From Budorcas taxicolor (taxonomy: Eukaryota; Chordata; Mammalia; Artiodactyla; Bovidae): DNA of 64,000 nucleotides. Every line of letters begins with the position of its first letter. Position 1 is the first letter of the stretch. The stretch lies in NCBI RefSeq assembly GCF_023091745.1, contig NC_068926.1, positions 50,864,001 to 50,928,000 of the forward strand, written 5' to 3'. The notes beneath the pieces are model-generated. The model searched no databases. It worked only from the letters and a program-made list of their open reading frames with translations, and was not told the origin of the DNA. A program made the translations under genes and the position numbers. This document shows, one piece after another, positions 1 through 10,439 of the stretch.

Positions 1-88
1 AGGGCCAGGGTTCAACCCCTGGTCCAGGAACTAAGATCTCTAATGTCACCTGGTGCAGCCAAAATATTAAAACAAAAAACACACACTA
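1..88 (+). mobile_element. CHR-type tRNA SINE, 3' half (cut by window edge)
   Basis: The family phrase 'caacccctggtccaggaactaagat' region (B-box-like part) is followed by an A-rich tail. The 5' half lies outside the window. It sits in the AACS intron just downstream of exon 3. Confidence 0.8.
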
Positions 89-109
89 AGAGAGGAAAAG
101 GGGACTCAC

Positions 110-230
110 GTGCGACGTAAAGGGCCACTCGGTCGTTTTCTTTGTGTTGCAGGAGGTTTTCTGCATAGTTGAGGCGACTGCCTTTGAACCACTCAGGCAC
201 ATCGGCGATCCCTTTGGAAGTGTCCACGAC
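110..230 (-). CDS. AACS: AACS exon 3 (acetoacetyl-CoA synthetase, partial)
   Basis: This is an internal coding exon of the cytosolic enzyme that ligates acetoacetate to CoA using ATP and so feeds ketone-body carbon into lipid synthesis. On the minus strand it reads VVDTSKGIADVPEWF, then KGSRLNYAENLLQHK and NDRVALYVA, which I recognise as the N-terminal linker region of AACS (ANL adenylating superfamily), about residues 80-119 of a protein of roughly 672 residues in human. The acceptor is tag at 231-233 after a pyrimidine tract, and the donor is GTGAGT (plus-strand actcac, 104-109). The exon is 121 bp, starts in phase 0 and leaves one base over, so the next exon (outside the window) must complete the Arg codon. 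No stop or frameshift is seen. The adenylation core and catalytic motifs lie outside the window. Confidence 0.95.
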
Positions 231-1523
231 CTAGAGGGACAACGGCAAACCAAGACACACATGCACGAGAGGGTAACACCAAGGATGCGCACGAGGGACT
301 CCGCATCCCAGGAAGCCAACTAACCAACCAGCCCAAGCGACACTAGATCGTTTTATGGACAGAACGCTGACCTGGCCCAAAGTCTGGAAAGTGAAAATAG
401 AAATGAATCCAGTACAGTGTCCCTGACAGCTGCTGAAAGATCTTAAGCATTCTCACCAAGGGAAAAAAAAAAGGTTACCTGTGTGAGGTGATGACTGTGT
501 CAATTACCTTGGTAATCATTCCACAAGATGTCATCACATGTACACTTGAAATACATAATTATACACAGCAATTATTCCTTGCTAATGTTAAAAAAAATTA
601 ATGCCAACGGAAAACACCATCCCCACTCATTTACTCCGTCAACAATTATTAAGCCCCTACTTTATGAAAGATGCTGATGAGAGAAAGTAAATAAGACAGA
701 CATGGCAGCCACCGAGCGTTCCAGGTGTAACCAGGAGCATGGAAACCAGGGGGTCAAAGTGCAGGGCCTACCTGACCCTCCCACCACAGCTTTCAGAAAG
801 CAGGATCCCTGCTCTGTACTCAGGGGCTGGAACCTTGGTTTTCTTCCCCAAGTGCCTGCAGAAGAACCTTTCAGAATGGCTCACCTCACAATGAAACCAA
901 CAACACAACAAATGGTTATCTGAATAACAGAGTTCCCAGTCCCTGGATAGTTATTGAGCATAAAGAGCTTGGATTTTTCCTCTAAAATCCAGGTTAAGAA
1001 CATCCCTGGTGGTCCAGTGGTTAAGACTGAGCTTCTACTGCAGTGGGGGGGACGGGTTTGATCCCTGGTCAGGGAACTAAGATCCCACATGCTGCACCGC
1101 CAAAAATAAAATCCAAGTTAACAACAAAACTGATAGTTTAAAAAACAATTATGTGAATGCATGTAGCATCGTTGAAAATTTTGTGTTGTGTGTATTTTAC
1201 CACAACTCTAATAATTTTTATTAAAACAAAAACAAAGTGATGCCCTACTCTTAGGATCACTCAGAGTGGCAAGACAGGGCCTGGGATCCATGCTCACTGG
1301 AGGGCTCCAAGTCTGCAGAGTACCCATGAGGTCCTTGACCCCAAAACAATCCCCCAGCAATTCTCTGAGGCAATGACTTTTTCCCACTGTTGTGAGGATT
1401 TAAAATAAGATAGGATTTAGTCTTCCCCCAAATTAACACTTCATCTTGAATCATAACCACGATCCCCCCAAATTAATGATTTTGCAATGTAGAAAAGAAT
1501 GTGTAAGTGAAATTTCTACTTAC
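231..1523 (-). other. AACS: AACS intron 2
   Basis: This intron lies between two in-phase AACS exons. It contains one SINE at 1000-1118 and a weak L2/MIR-like stretch near 636-710 ('attaagcccctactttatgaaagatgctg'-like, diverged). I see nothing else that looks functional. Confidence 0.85.
1000..1118 (+). mobile_element. CHR-type tRNA SINE
   Basis: It starts at 'catccctggtggtccagtgg', carries the tRNA-like B-box phrase 'ggtttgatccctgg', and ends in 'ccaaaaataaaat'. The middle has a short G run. It is antisense to AACS within intron 2. Confidence 0.88.
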
Positions 1524-1627
1524 CTCATCATACATGCATGAGAAGACAATTCCACTGAATTTCCAGAATTCTGCCCAGAAATCTGAATACGACTCAACTG
1601 ACCAATGATACAAGTCATCATAATTTT
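1524..1627 (-). CDS. AACS: AACS exon 2 (acetoacetyl-CoA synthetase, partial)
   Basis: The minus strand reads ENYDDLYHWSVESYSDF, then WAEFWKFSGIVFSCMYDE, matching the acetyl-CoA-synthetase-type N-terminal region of AACS (about residues 45-79). The 104-bp exon begins with two bases that complete the Glu codon split from exon 1, and ends in phase 0, exactly as exon 3 requires. The donor is GTAAGT (plus-strand acttac, 1518-1523). The acceptor cag is at 1628-1630, after a long T tract on the minus strand. The reading frame is open. Human AACS has RVYDE where this copy has CMYDE, an ordinary substitution. Confidence 0.95.
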
Positions 1628-1849
1628 CTGGGAAAAAAAAAAGACATATAGCTCAGATAAATCTTAGGAGGAAACTTAGTTCAATGACAAGATGGAGTTA
1701 CATGTGTCTGAAGGCTTCAAAGGCATCTGATGAGAAAGGATCTTGGGAGAGCAGGGCACCTTAGTCTTTGCTGAAGCAAACCCACCACTGCTAGTCCCCT
1801 AAAAGAACCAAAGCAATGAGGCAGCTGATTTTTCATCTTAACCAGCATG

Positions 1850-2045
1850 CCTAAGACCATGGACTCTGGACCCAGAAGGCCTGGGTTCAAATCCCGGCTC
1901 GGCCATTTGTTAGCTGTGAGGCTTCAGGCAAGCTCTGTAAGTCCTATGTCTCTGTTTCCCCATCCGTGAAATGGAAATGATTAATAACAACCTGCTTCAC
2001 AGGGCAAATATGAGGATTTCAATGAGGCCAGGTATAAAATACTTA
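1850..2045 (+). repeat. MIR SINE
   Basis: It carries the MIR phrases 'ggactctggacccag', 'ctgggttcaaatcccggctc', 'tttccccatccgtgaaatg' and 'cttcacagggc', in order. The copy is diverged, as expected of a repeat that predates placental mammals. A Bov-tA lies directly 3' of it. Confidence 0.85.
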
Positions 2046-2238
2046 GGGGCTTCCCAGGTGGTACTAGTGGTAAAGAATCTACCTGCCAATGCTGGAGATG
2101 CACAGTTGATCCCTGGGTCGGGAAGATTTCCTGGAGGAGGGCATGGCAACACACTCCAGTATTCCTGCCTGGAGAATCCCACGGACAGAGGAAGCTGGCA
2201 GCCTACAGTCCAGAGTCACAAAGAATTGGACACGACAC
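2046..2238 (+). mobile_element. Bov-tA SINE, 5' part of a SINE/BovB fusion
   Basis: The tRNA part 'ggcttcccaggtggt...agtggtaaagaat' is followed by the BovA part 'gcctggagaatccca' and ends at 'ggacacgac'. It runs without a tail straight into BovB 3' sequence. A similar fusion at 40912 is bracketed by one duplication. Confidence 0.88.
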
Positions 2239-2482
2239 TTTGGCCACCTCATGCAAAGAGTTGACTCATTGGAAAAGACTCTGATGCTGGGAGGGATTGG
2301 GGGCAGGAGAAGAAGGGGATGACCAGGGATGAGATGGCTGGATGGCATCACTGACTCGATGAACGCGAGTCTGAGTGAACTCCGGGAGTTGGTGATGGAC
2401 AGGGAGGCCTGGCGTGCTGCAGTTCATGGGGTCGCAAAGAGTCGGACATGACTGAGCGACTGAACTGAACTGAACTGAAAGT
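2239..2482 (+). mobile_element. BovB LINE 3' end fragment
   Basis: It covers the last ~245 bp of BovB, from 'actttggccacctcatgc' through 'gatgagatggctggatggc' to the ACTGAACTGAACTGA terminus. It is joined directly to the Bov-tA on its left. Confidence 0.9.
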
Positions 2483-3144
2483 GACTTAACACATTATTAT
2501 ACCCTACAAACTCAGAAAACCTAAACAGATTTGAAAATTCAGTCCAGTACTGGAAGCTTGCCAATGACTCTTCATGCCAAGACAACGCTACGGGGATTTT
2601 TTTGTATTATTTACTTATTCTGATTTTTGAGTAAGTGCTACAGTCACAGGATTCAAAATTACAAAGTAAATAAAAGATTACATGGTTAAAGAGAAAAAAA
2701 AAATGCCTCCCTCTCTCTTACCCCCACAACCCTCTAACTTTTCTGGTCCAGAGGTAACCAGTCATAGAGATTTTTCTGTGTGTGACCTTGCAGATTTTAT
2801 GTGTCAGCAAATACATCCCTCTGCCTCCCACTTTTACACAAATGGAGGCACGTTCTTCTCAGCAGGTTCTAATCCTGGAACCATGGGCAAGTCCAGTCCC
2901 CTTTGGCCTTTTTAATCTCAGTATGTTTTCGACAGGACTTAAAATTCATCCACCAGCGCCCCCAGGGATGATAACAGTCCAGCAGGAAGCTGACCAACAA
3001 GTCAAGTTCTCTCACTGCATCACTCAACTACAGCTTTCATCATCCTCACTGGGGGTGTATCCAGAGGATGACACATAGTGATCCCTGCCCTTAGCAGTGT
3101 CCCTCCTCCATGTGGCGTTCAGTAAATTTTTTTTAAAAAGAGTT

Positions 3145-3277
3145 CTTTTTTTTTTTTTTTTGGCTGCACCAGATCTTAGTTATGGCAGTGGGATCTAGTA
3201 CCCTGACCAGGGATCGAACCTGAGGCCCCGGCATTAGAAGCTCAGTCCTAGCCATGGGACCACCAGGGAAGTCCCGG
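3145..3277 (-). mobile_element. CHR-type tRNA SINE
   Basis: The T tract at 3146-3162 is the A-rich tail on the minus strand. The head 'accaccagggaagtccc' is at the right end. It is sense-oriented within AACS intron 1. Confidence 0.9.
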
Positions 3278-3824
3278 CATCCAGTATTTATCTGTTCTCG
3301 GTCATGCTGGACACAGGAGCCGGAGGAAGAGAGCAATCGCTGAGAGCCAGGGTGGCAGGGGCAGGGGGCTAGGACCAGGGAGGAAGCCAAGAGCCCAGGC
3401 CATGGGGCATCTCTGGCAGCAGAGATCAGAACAAAGGGGGAAGAGTCAGCATAGCTGTGATGAGGGGAAGGGGGGTGCCTTAGAGCTCTGAGTTCAAGAA
3501 AGAGAAGCTGCTGTCCCAGCAATGATGCCTGCCTGTCCTCCAGACCCTACCAGAGAACCTCCCCCGAGCCCTGCCCTGTATCTACTCAACCCAGGAGCCA
3601 CAGTCCAGGTCGATCAAGCTCACAGGGAAAGATGCCAGGGATGGTTGCATCTGGGAGCCTGGAGCCAGCCCTGACTCTCAACACAGTGCTTGGGGACCTC
3701 AGAGAGGCCACGCTGTCTCTCTGGAACTGTTTCTCCAGAGTGTCATCTGGAAATGGGCTGGAGACAGCACCGGGTCCTATAGTGCAGGGTTAACCTGCCC
3801 CCCAGGGCCAGGCTGAATGACTGG

Positions 3825-3930
3825 CTTCAAACCTCAGCTCTTGTCACTTACTAGACAGTGACCTTGGGCTGGCTGCTTCACCTCTCTGAGCCTCAGCATC
3901 CTCACCTGTGACACAGGGACAACTGCAGAG
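3825..3930 (+). repeat. MIR SINE fragment
   Basis: The core phrases 'gtgaccttgggctggctgcttcacctctctgagcctcag' and 'cctcacctgtgacac' are recognisable; the element is diverged and short. Confidence 0.75.
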
Positions 3931-3934
3931 AGCA

Positions 3935-4130
3935 TGCTGCTCAGACACTGGCTTCAGGGCCGACCACCCGGGTGCAAGTCCTGCCGCTCTCTAAACTGGC
4001 TGATGTCACCCAAGTCATTAATCTTCTCTGGGCCTCTGTCTCTTCCAAGTAAGATAATGGTACTTACCGTGGGGTCACTGCAAGGACTAAGAACAGTGCT
4101 TGTCAGAGAGGAGGGCCCAAGCTTGTTACC
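3935..4130 (+). repeat. MIR SINE
   Basis: The order 'cagacactggcttcaggg', 'gggtgcaagtcctgccgctc', 'ctctgggcctctgtctcttcc' and 'taagataatggtacttacc' fits MIR. It lies head to tail with the MIR at 3825. Confidence 0.75.
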
Positions 4131-4134
4131 CTGA

Positions 4135-5394
4135 GCATCACTCGTGACACAAGATGGGCCTCCTGGCCGCACCACACGAGCTCAGACAAGGAGACAGGGA
4201 TGAAAAAGCACATGTTAGCAGGAGCCTGCTGCCATGTTCCCCGTCAAGGGAGGCAGTGCCAGGCCCAGGGCGCTTCTCCAGCAGCAGAGCCTCTGGAAGG
4301 CCTGGGGGAAACCGCACTAGACAAACAGGCCCTGCAGGTCCTCCCTCTCCCAGGCTTTTTTTTTTAATCATCTTGGTCCTCACAAATTGCAAAGAGCTCT
4401 GGCACCAAACCAACCACCCCCTGCCCAGGCTGACACAAGAGATGGAGCTGGAGCTTGAAACGCAGGCCTCCCCTGAAGACCTTGATAGCCCATCACAAAC
4501 TGCATCCCCAACAGCATCTAGCAGGGTGGAGGAATGTAACCAGCCTGCCGACCAAGGAGCTGGAGGTCACAATACCATCTCAACTTCACAATGACCCATG
4601 GAAAAGTAGGTGGAGTTTGTGCCCAAACTCTCCCACCGTCCACAACTCTCCAGTCAAGCAGGGACTCCGGGGCTTCTGTTCGCACACATACATCCCAACC
4701 TGGGCTCAGAGGCTATGATCCAGACACCTGAGTGACCAACCACAGGCATGTCTCATTCAGTCTGCACTATGCTCAGAAAGAAACAGAAGCAGCTGATACT
4801 AAATTTGGGTTTCCGAATGAAATTCAGAATTTCTGACTTCTCCCAAGAAGACAGGCATCTTGATTGTGGGAGCTGGCCAACAGGTGTCCCCTCCCTGCCC
4901 CCGGCTGAGCCAGGCTGATCCAACGAACCAACCAGCTGTTACGGAAATGACCGAGTGCCTTGTGAGGCTGGGTCAGAAGGTCATAAGGGCACTGCAGTTC
5001 TTGTTGTCATGATCACCTGCTCTGCAAGAAGCCAGTGACCATGCTGGGAGGACACTCAAGCAGTCCTAGGTGGCAAGCAGCAGAGGCCTCCTGCCCACAA
5101 CCAGCAATGACTCACTGCCACGTGGGCCAGCCCCTGAATAGTGTGGCTGCCAGCCCCGGTCCAGCCTTCAGATGAGAAGAGATAGACAAAGCCTTCAGAG
5201 ACCCAGAGCTAGAACTGTCCAGCTAAGCCCCTCCCAGAAGCCCGGCCCGTGGAAACTGAGAGATAATAAACGTCTACTGTCGTTTACTGTCACTAAGTCC
5301 TGGGGTGATTTGCAATGAAGCAACAGGCAGCGGTCACACAACACGGTGACAAACAGCTAAACAGGTAACAGCCGCCCCACCTGGCCCTTCACAC
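4135..5394. other. Single-copy AACS intron 1 sequence
   Basis: I recognise no exon, RNA or repeat here. A 146-codon plus-strand frame at 4154-4594 has no family resemblance and runs antisense to the gene. Confidence 0.6.
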
Positions 5395-5615
5395 ACGTGA
5401 GAAGCAACCTAATACCGCAGCTCAGGGCACTGACTCCAGCCCTACTGGTCACTGCTCCAAGACCTCAGCCAAGACTCTAAGCCTCCAGCTTCTCAGCTGA
5501 GAACCTTGATGAAAGCCCCATCTATCTGGCCAGATTACTGAGGAATAAGTTAGTTAATCCATGCAAAGTTCCCAAATGAGGCCTGGCGTATAGGAAGGGC
5601 TCACTAAACATTCAC
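5395..5615 (+). repeat. MIR-like SINE
   Basis: A diverged MIR-type order is visible: 'cagctcagggcactgactcc', then 'agactctaagcctccagc', then 'aggcctggcgtataggaag' and 'cactaaacattcactg'. Confidence 0.65.
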
Positions 5616-6015
5616 TGTTAACTAATATCTCATCACCTGCCTGGTCCCTGCAGGCCTCTGAGTTTGTAAGCCCCGCTTACAAACTGGCTTCTTCACTGGC
5701 TTCTTCCTCCCCACCTGTGAAAATTCTGACCCGCCTACACCTTTCACATCTCAGCTCAAGGGCCTGTCAGCCCCCTTTAGCAGCATCCTAATAGCCCCGG
5801 AGCTCAGAAGGTGTGCAGCACATGCCCCTACACCCGCTGCTCAGCGCTGCTAGCTTTGTGAGAGCCTTCTCCCCACAAAGACACTTGAGCTGTTTGAGAA
5901 GGGAGACCAAGCCTTCTTTGTGTTGCCCAGCTTTCCCCCAGATGCTGGCACGCAGAGATGAGTTGCAGTTTGTGACGTAAAGACACTTGGCCCAGTCCTC
6001 CAGAAGAGCGTGTAC

Positions 6016-6455
6016 TGGGACTTCCCTGGTGGTCCAGTGGCTAAGGCTCTGGGCTCCCAATGCAAGGGGGCAGGGTTCGACCCCTGGTCAGGGAACTAGA
6101 TCCCACATGCTGCAACACAGAACGAAGACCCCACGTGCTGCAGCTAAAAGACCTGCTGCTGCTAAGTTGCTTCAGTCGTGTCCGACTCTGTGCGACCCCA
6201 GAGACGGCAGCCCACCAGGCTCCTCTGTCCCTCAGATTCTCCAGGCAAGAATACTGGAGTGGGCTGCCATTTCCTTCTCCAATGCATGAAAGTGAAAAGT
6301 GAAAGTGAAGTCGTGCCCGACTCTTAGCGACCCCATGGACTGCAGCCTACCAGGCTCCTCGATCCATGGGATTTTCCAGGCAAGAGCACTGGAGTGGGGT
6401 GCCATTGCCTTCTCTGAAAAGACCTAGCACAGTCAAATAAATATATATATATATA
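6016..6455 (+). mobile_element. CHR-type tRNA SINE split by a BOV-A2
   Basis: The 5' part (6016-6154) has 'gggacttccctggtggtcc' and 'cccacatgctgcaac'; the 3' part resumes at 6417 with 'cctagcacagtcaaataaata' and an AT-rich tail. A BOV-A2 sits between them, flanked by the duplicated AAAAGACCT. Confidence 0.9.
6155..6416 (-). mobile_element. BOV-A2 SINE (BovA dimer)
   Basis: Two BovA units lie in tandem on the minus strand, separated by the 'gaaagtgaaaagtgaaagtg' linker and ending in a (GCT)n tail at 6155. The 9-bp target-site duplication AAAAGACCT lies at 6146-6154 and 6417-6425, inside an older CHR SINE. Confidence 0.95.
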
Positions 6456-7020
6456 TTTTTTTTTAATGGCTCTGTATAAAAAGCAAAAAGTAATGCGTAC
6501 CATAAAGCTGGTGGCCTCCCCTAATGACCGAGAGCTGGTACATGCAGTATGCCCCCTGGGGCCTTGCAAACAAGGCCAAGTGTCACAGGCACATGTGCTG
6601 GGCTGGGGCTGCAGGCTGCCCCCAAGGTCTGCACCCAGAGGACCCCAAGGTCTAGGTGAGCATGCTGTGGATTCCCAGATGAACTCTGCTGGAAGCCATG
6701 ACGAGAGCCAACCAACCTACGGTTCTGGTCCTGGAAGAGACTGCATAGTTCCACAGAGGCCCTGCCCCTCCAAAACACAAGGATAGATCTCCCACTGACA
6801 CCGGTCTTGAGGGGCTGGGGAATGCCCCCCAACTCATCCCATCTCAGGGTTGCAGTAGGGCTGAGCCAGCCTGTGAGGACGCATCCCTTGCTCTCTCCCT
6901 ACATCCAGACAAGAGCATTGCTCAGTGCTGCCCACCAGCCACACACCAGCCACCGCTGATGGCACAGACAACACAAGTTCAAGGGAGCTGTGTTTAAGCA
7001 AATAAGAAGGCTCACAAATA

Positions 7021-7140
7021 GGGGATTCCCTGATGGTCCAGTGGGTACGACTCCATGCTTCCACTGCAGGGGGCACAGGTTCAATCCCTGGTCAGGAAAC
7101 GAAGATCCCACATGCCTCATAGACCAAAAATAAAAAAACA
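7021..7140 (+). mobile_element. CHR-type tRNA SINE
   Basis: It runs from 'ggggattccctgatggtcc' to 'aaaaataaaaaaac', with B-box phrase 'ggttcaatccctgg'. Confidence 0.9.
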
Positions 7141-7689
7141 TGCTCACAACTAAACGAAAAGGCAAGACAGGATAAAAGTCCAAATTATATGCAATTGGAG
7201 AGAGAGAAAAAGAAAGTGGTCAAAGAGAATAATCAGAGAAGACAGCGTTTGAGTTGGCTCCTAAAGCAAAGCCCAAAATGTCCAGGGCCAGGCCTGTGGA
7301 AAGGAGAGAAGCAGGGTGGGTTAACCATCAGGAGTAGAAGAGGAGGAAGAGAAAAAAAAACCAAGGTCTAAAGCACTCCCAGACCAAGAGAGGAGCCCCA
7401 CTCAGCTCAGCTGATGCCGCCTGTGGGGACATGAACCCATCATCACGGGCCAGTGGGTTTGCCAAAGAAGCTGGAAATCTTGCTTTTCCTATGCAGTCTC
7501 TCAAGGAGACTGTAACTCAGTGTGAGAAGCCCAAACTAAGTCTGCAGGTTCACCCTGGCCAGCAGGCCACCAGTCCCAGCCTTGAAGGGCAGACAGGAGT
7601 TGGGCAGACAGTCTGGGGGCTACTGGTGCCTGCCAGTGTCTGCTCAGCCACCCCCACCGGCCAGGTGTGGCACAGCGCTCAGCCTGATT

Positions 7690-7840
7690 GCCCTCACGCC
7701 CACCCAATGATGTTGGTCCTCTCATTATGCCCATTTTACAGATGAGGGAAACCAAGGCTCAGGAGATCCGATGACTTCCCTCTGACCACACAGCTAGTAA
7801 GTGGCAGAGCCAGTTCAGGATCCCGGCAGTGAGGTGACAG
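7690..7840 (-). repeat. MIR SINE
   Basis: The MIR core reads in reverse complement: 'cattttacagatgagg', 'accaaggctcagga', 'cacacagctagtaagtgg'. It is diverged only at the ends. Confidence 0.82.
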
Positions 7841-8007
7841 CTCAGCCTCAGGCATCTCACAGGACTGCCCTTCTGTGAAATCATTTTTGTAAAGCGTCAG
7901 GGAGAACAGCTGGCAGAAGAAAAAGAGACATGGAATCAAGGCACGGAAACACAAAAACAGGATGTGGTTCCACTCCTGGCTCTTGGTGGGAATCAAGTCT
8001 ATGCCCC

Positions 8008-8128
8008 AGGGAGTTTCCTGGCGGTCCAGTGGTTGGAACTCTGTGCTCTCACTGCCGAGGGCCCAGGTTCAATCCCTGGAGGGGGAACTAAGATCCCAGA
8101 AGCCATGCAGTGTAACCAAAAAGAAACA
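8008..8128 (+). mobile_element. CHR-type tRNA SINE
   Basis: 'gagtttcctggcggtccagtgg' starts it, 'aggttcaatccctggag' is the B-box region, and it ends in 'aaccaaaaagaaac'. Confidence 0.88.
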
Positions 8129-8965
8129 ACTCTGTCCCCCAATCCAACACACATTAACTTACCAACTATTACCTGAAAAAAAGGCCTAGAGAGTAATAAG
8201 CCACACCTGTCTCCAGTGAGCAGGCAGCAAGGAGAAGGAGGGAGCTGGATGAGCAAGGGAAAGGGCTACCTGTGGAAGCTATGACGCCCACTGTGCTGTG
8301 GAGGACATGGAAGCTGCCAGGTGGCAGGATGTGCAAATCCATGGTCAACAAGGAGCCATTGTGAGTCTCAGAGCCCAGGTGTGGCCAACCAGACCTTCGC
8401 TTCAAGGCTGCTCAGGCAAAGCCCGCAGGCAGCAGGTACTAAAGAGAAGAGAAGCAGGAAAGAGGAAAACCAGCCAGGGTTCAGGGAAGAGGAAACCAGG
8501 GCCCTCAAGGAGATGCGGGCACTGGGGTGGAAAGGGGACCATGCTGGAAGGCAGACGACCCAAGTCTCCATTCCTGTGGGGCTCCCTGAGGACAGTGATG
8601 CCACCAACAGAAACACAGGAGTCCCTGCAGCCGGCAGAGGGGCGAGACGAGGGGGAAAGGGTCACAATGAGATGAAAAATCGTTGAGGGGAGGATGCAGG
8701 AAGTAGGTGGACAGCCAGGTAGAGCTGAGGGAAAGCTTCTCACTCAGAAAAGGGCTATCTCACCCAGGTGGCTCCTGAGGACAGGGAGGGAGCTGGAAGG
8801 GGGGTACTGGGCTAGGTTCAGTTTGGGGCTAGGTGTGTAAACACATAAAGGGAAGGAGTTCCACCCCAATCCCAGAGACAGCCTCCTGCCTGAGCATCAC
8901 CCATCTCCTCGATGCCCAGAATCCAGGCTGGCCTCTAGCAGGGTCAGCCTGGCAGGGCAGGGGAA

Positions 8966-8986
8966 GGGGGGGGGGGGGGGGGGGGG
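8966..8986. repeat. Uninterrupted G21 homopolymer
   Basis: Twenty-one consecutive G on the plus strand (C on the AACS sense strand), about 600 bp inside intron 1 from the exon 1 donor. Runs of this length are prone to slippage and sequencing error. Confidence 0.95.
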
Positions 8987-9298
8987 CGCCGTGAGGGGTC
9001 AGCACCAGGTAATGTGGCTGCCAAGTGACCCATCCCTCAACAGAAGGGAGGAGCTAAGGGTCAAAGAAGACCTGGGTCAGAGAGACAGAAGCCCCCGGTA
9101 TGGGAGGGCAAGACTCCAGGGAGCACTCCTCACAGGTAGGAATGCCTACCAAGGGCTCTCTCAGTCCACAGGGGTTCCAAGACCAGAGGGGCTACCCTAC
9201 CAGAGAGATGGATACTGCAGAGAAGAGGGGACTGGCCCCCCGAAAAGAGAGGAAGTGACACCCCGCACAGACACGGGCAAAACCCCACAGTCAGAAGA

Positions 9299-9345
9299 TG
9301 TCCCACCCCCTAGGGAGGGGTCCCACCCCATAGGGAGGGGGCGCG
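9299..9345. repeat. Short tandem duplication (about 21 bp, two copies)
   Basis: A unit 'gtcccaccccctaggga' plus 'gggg' is repeated once with a single T/A-type difference. It is local and lies in the GC-rich approach to AACS exon 1. Confidence 0.75.
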
Positions 9346-9539
9346 CCCCCTGTCCAGTGGCTCCTCCAACCCCCAGAGGCGGGAAGATGAAAATCAGGAG
9401 ACCATTCCAACAATTAAGATGGGCCCTGACCCCAACGTCCAGGAAAAGGGGGGCTCCCGGGACTCCGGGAGCAGTGTCTCTCTGCCAAGTGATCCCTCGG
9501 ACGGCCAAGGGAGGAGCCCGATTTCTGAAAGCCCCTGGT

Positions 9540-10090
9540 CCAGCCAAGAGCTGGCCGGAGAGCCCCCCAGGACGCGCACCCCGCGCTCACCCAGTGCCAG
9601 GCCGCAGGCGGCGCCCACGGCCGCCCGAAAGCGGTCCATCTGCGTGTTCCTCTTGCTGTCAGGCTCCCACATCACCTGGCACTCTAGGATCTGCTCCCGC
9701 CCGGCTCGCGGCTCTTTGGACATGACTGCGGCGGGGAAGGCCGGCGGGAAGGCCGGGGCTACTCGGGAGACCGGGATCAGGCCGCGGACCGAGCCGGGGA
9801 CGGCGGCAGAGGCCGGGGAGCGGGACCCCGTGTGAGCGGCAAGGCGGACGTGGAGCAACTGCACGCGGAGCAGCCGCCCCGCCCGGACTCCCAGCGAGCC
9901 CCGCCCCACAAAGCTCCCGGCCTTCGACGGCCCCGCCTCTCCGAATGTAACCCTCCGCGGGCGCCGCGCCTCGAAAAGGAGTGCTGCCGCTGCTCCGGGA
10001 CTACAACCTGCGCACGCCCACGCGGTGGTGCCGCGCAGGCGCGTTGTGCTCGGCTCCCCAGCCTCACCTGGAGCGCGAAGGGGTTAAACC
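9540..10090 (-). promoter_or_regulatory. AACS: AACS CpG-rich promoter and 5' UTR region
   Basis: CpG dinucleotides and GC content rise sharply around AACS exon 1, as is common for CpG-island promoters. GC-box (Sp1-type) motifs lie upstream of the ATG at 9874-9884, 9899-9907 and 9931-9938. I see no TATA box at a fixed distance, so dispersed initiation between about 9740 and 9950 is likely (inference). Long frames on the plus strand here (8991-9725, 9832-10341) are a by-product of high GC content. Confidence 0.8.
9591..9723 (-). CDS. AACS: AACS exon 1, coding part (start codon)
   Basis: The ATG is plus-strand cat at 9721-9723. The product starts MSKEPRAGREQILECQVMWE, then PDSKRNTQMDRFRAAVGAAC and GLAL, closely resembling the start of mammalian AACS. 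It encodes 44 codons plus one base, which joins exon 2 to make the Glu of GLAL-E-NYDD. The donor is GTGAGC (plus-strand gctcac, 9585-9590). This start is chosen because it matches the family N-terminus and lies in the CpG-rich promoter. The enzyme is cytosolic, and no signal peptide is visible. The 5' UTR extends toward higher coordinates. Confidence 0.95.
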
Positions 10091-10169
10091 AGGGCCGGAA
10101 GGCGAGGTCGAGACCGCAGGCTCGTTCATCTGTTCTTTCGTTCTCGATTGATTTTTTTTTTTCTTTTTT

Positions 10170-10290
10170 TCTTTTTGGTCCTACCCGTATTTACCGAGCA
10201 CCTGCTGGGTACCGGGCACTGTGCAGGCTTTGCAGATACATCACCGAGCGAAGCGTAATTCCTGCCCTCAGTCAACAAGAGATAAGGGGT
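10170..10290 (+). repeat. L2/MIR-like ancient repeat fragment
   Basis: 'atttaccgagcacctgctgggtaccgggcactgtgcagg' and 'attcctgccctcag' follow the common mammalian-wide phrase order. The exact family is uncertain. Confidence 0.6.
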
Positions 10291-10439
10291 GGGGGACAGG
10301 TGTGGGGAGGAGCAGGGTCAATCAACAAATACATTGTATAAATGTCATACATAGTATAATACGTACAATCAAAAACTACACCAATGAGTATCATACATAA
10401 AAAAGAGTAATATTCACGTAATAAAAGGTAATAAGTGCT

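Larger units (their letters stand above)
1628..9590 (-). other. AACS: AACS intron 1
   Basis: This intron of about 8 kb is rich in MIR and tRNA SINEs, a Bov-tA/BovB fusion and one BOV-A2. Single-copy stretches (2483-3144, 3278-3824, 4135-5394, 6455-7020, 8130-8965) show no recognisable exon. The last 600 bp grade into the CpG-rich promoter. Confidence 0.85.

Noticed and set aside
1000..1118. tRNA genes (many B-box-like 'ggttcgatccctgg' hits)
   Set aside because: All lie within CHR or Bov-tA SINEs; none folds as a complete tRNA with an anticodon arm.
4154..4594. 146-codon plus-strand frame in AACS intron 1
   Set aside because: No family resemblance, antisense to AACS, partly next to MIR sequence.
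8991..9725. 244-codon plus-strand open frame over AACS exon 1
   Set aside because: It runs antisense through the CpG-rich promoter and the real exon; high GC content lowers stop frequency. No family resemblance.
9832..10341. 169-codon plus-strand frame diverging from AACS
   Set aside because: Low-complexity, Arg/Pro-rich product from GC-rich DNA; no splice or family support.
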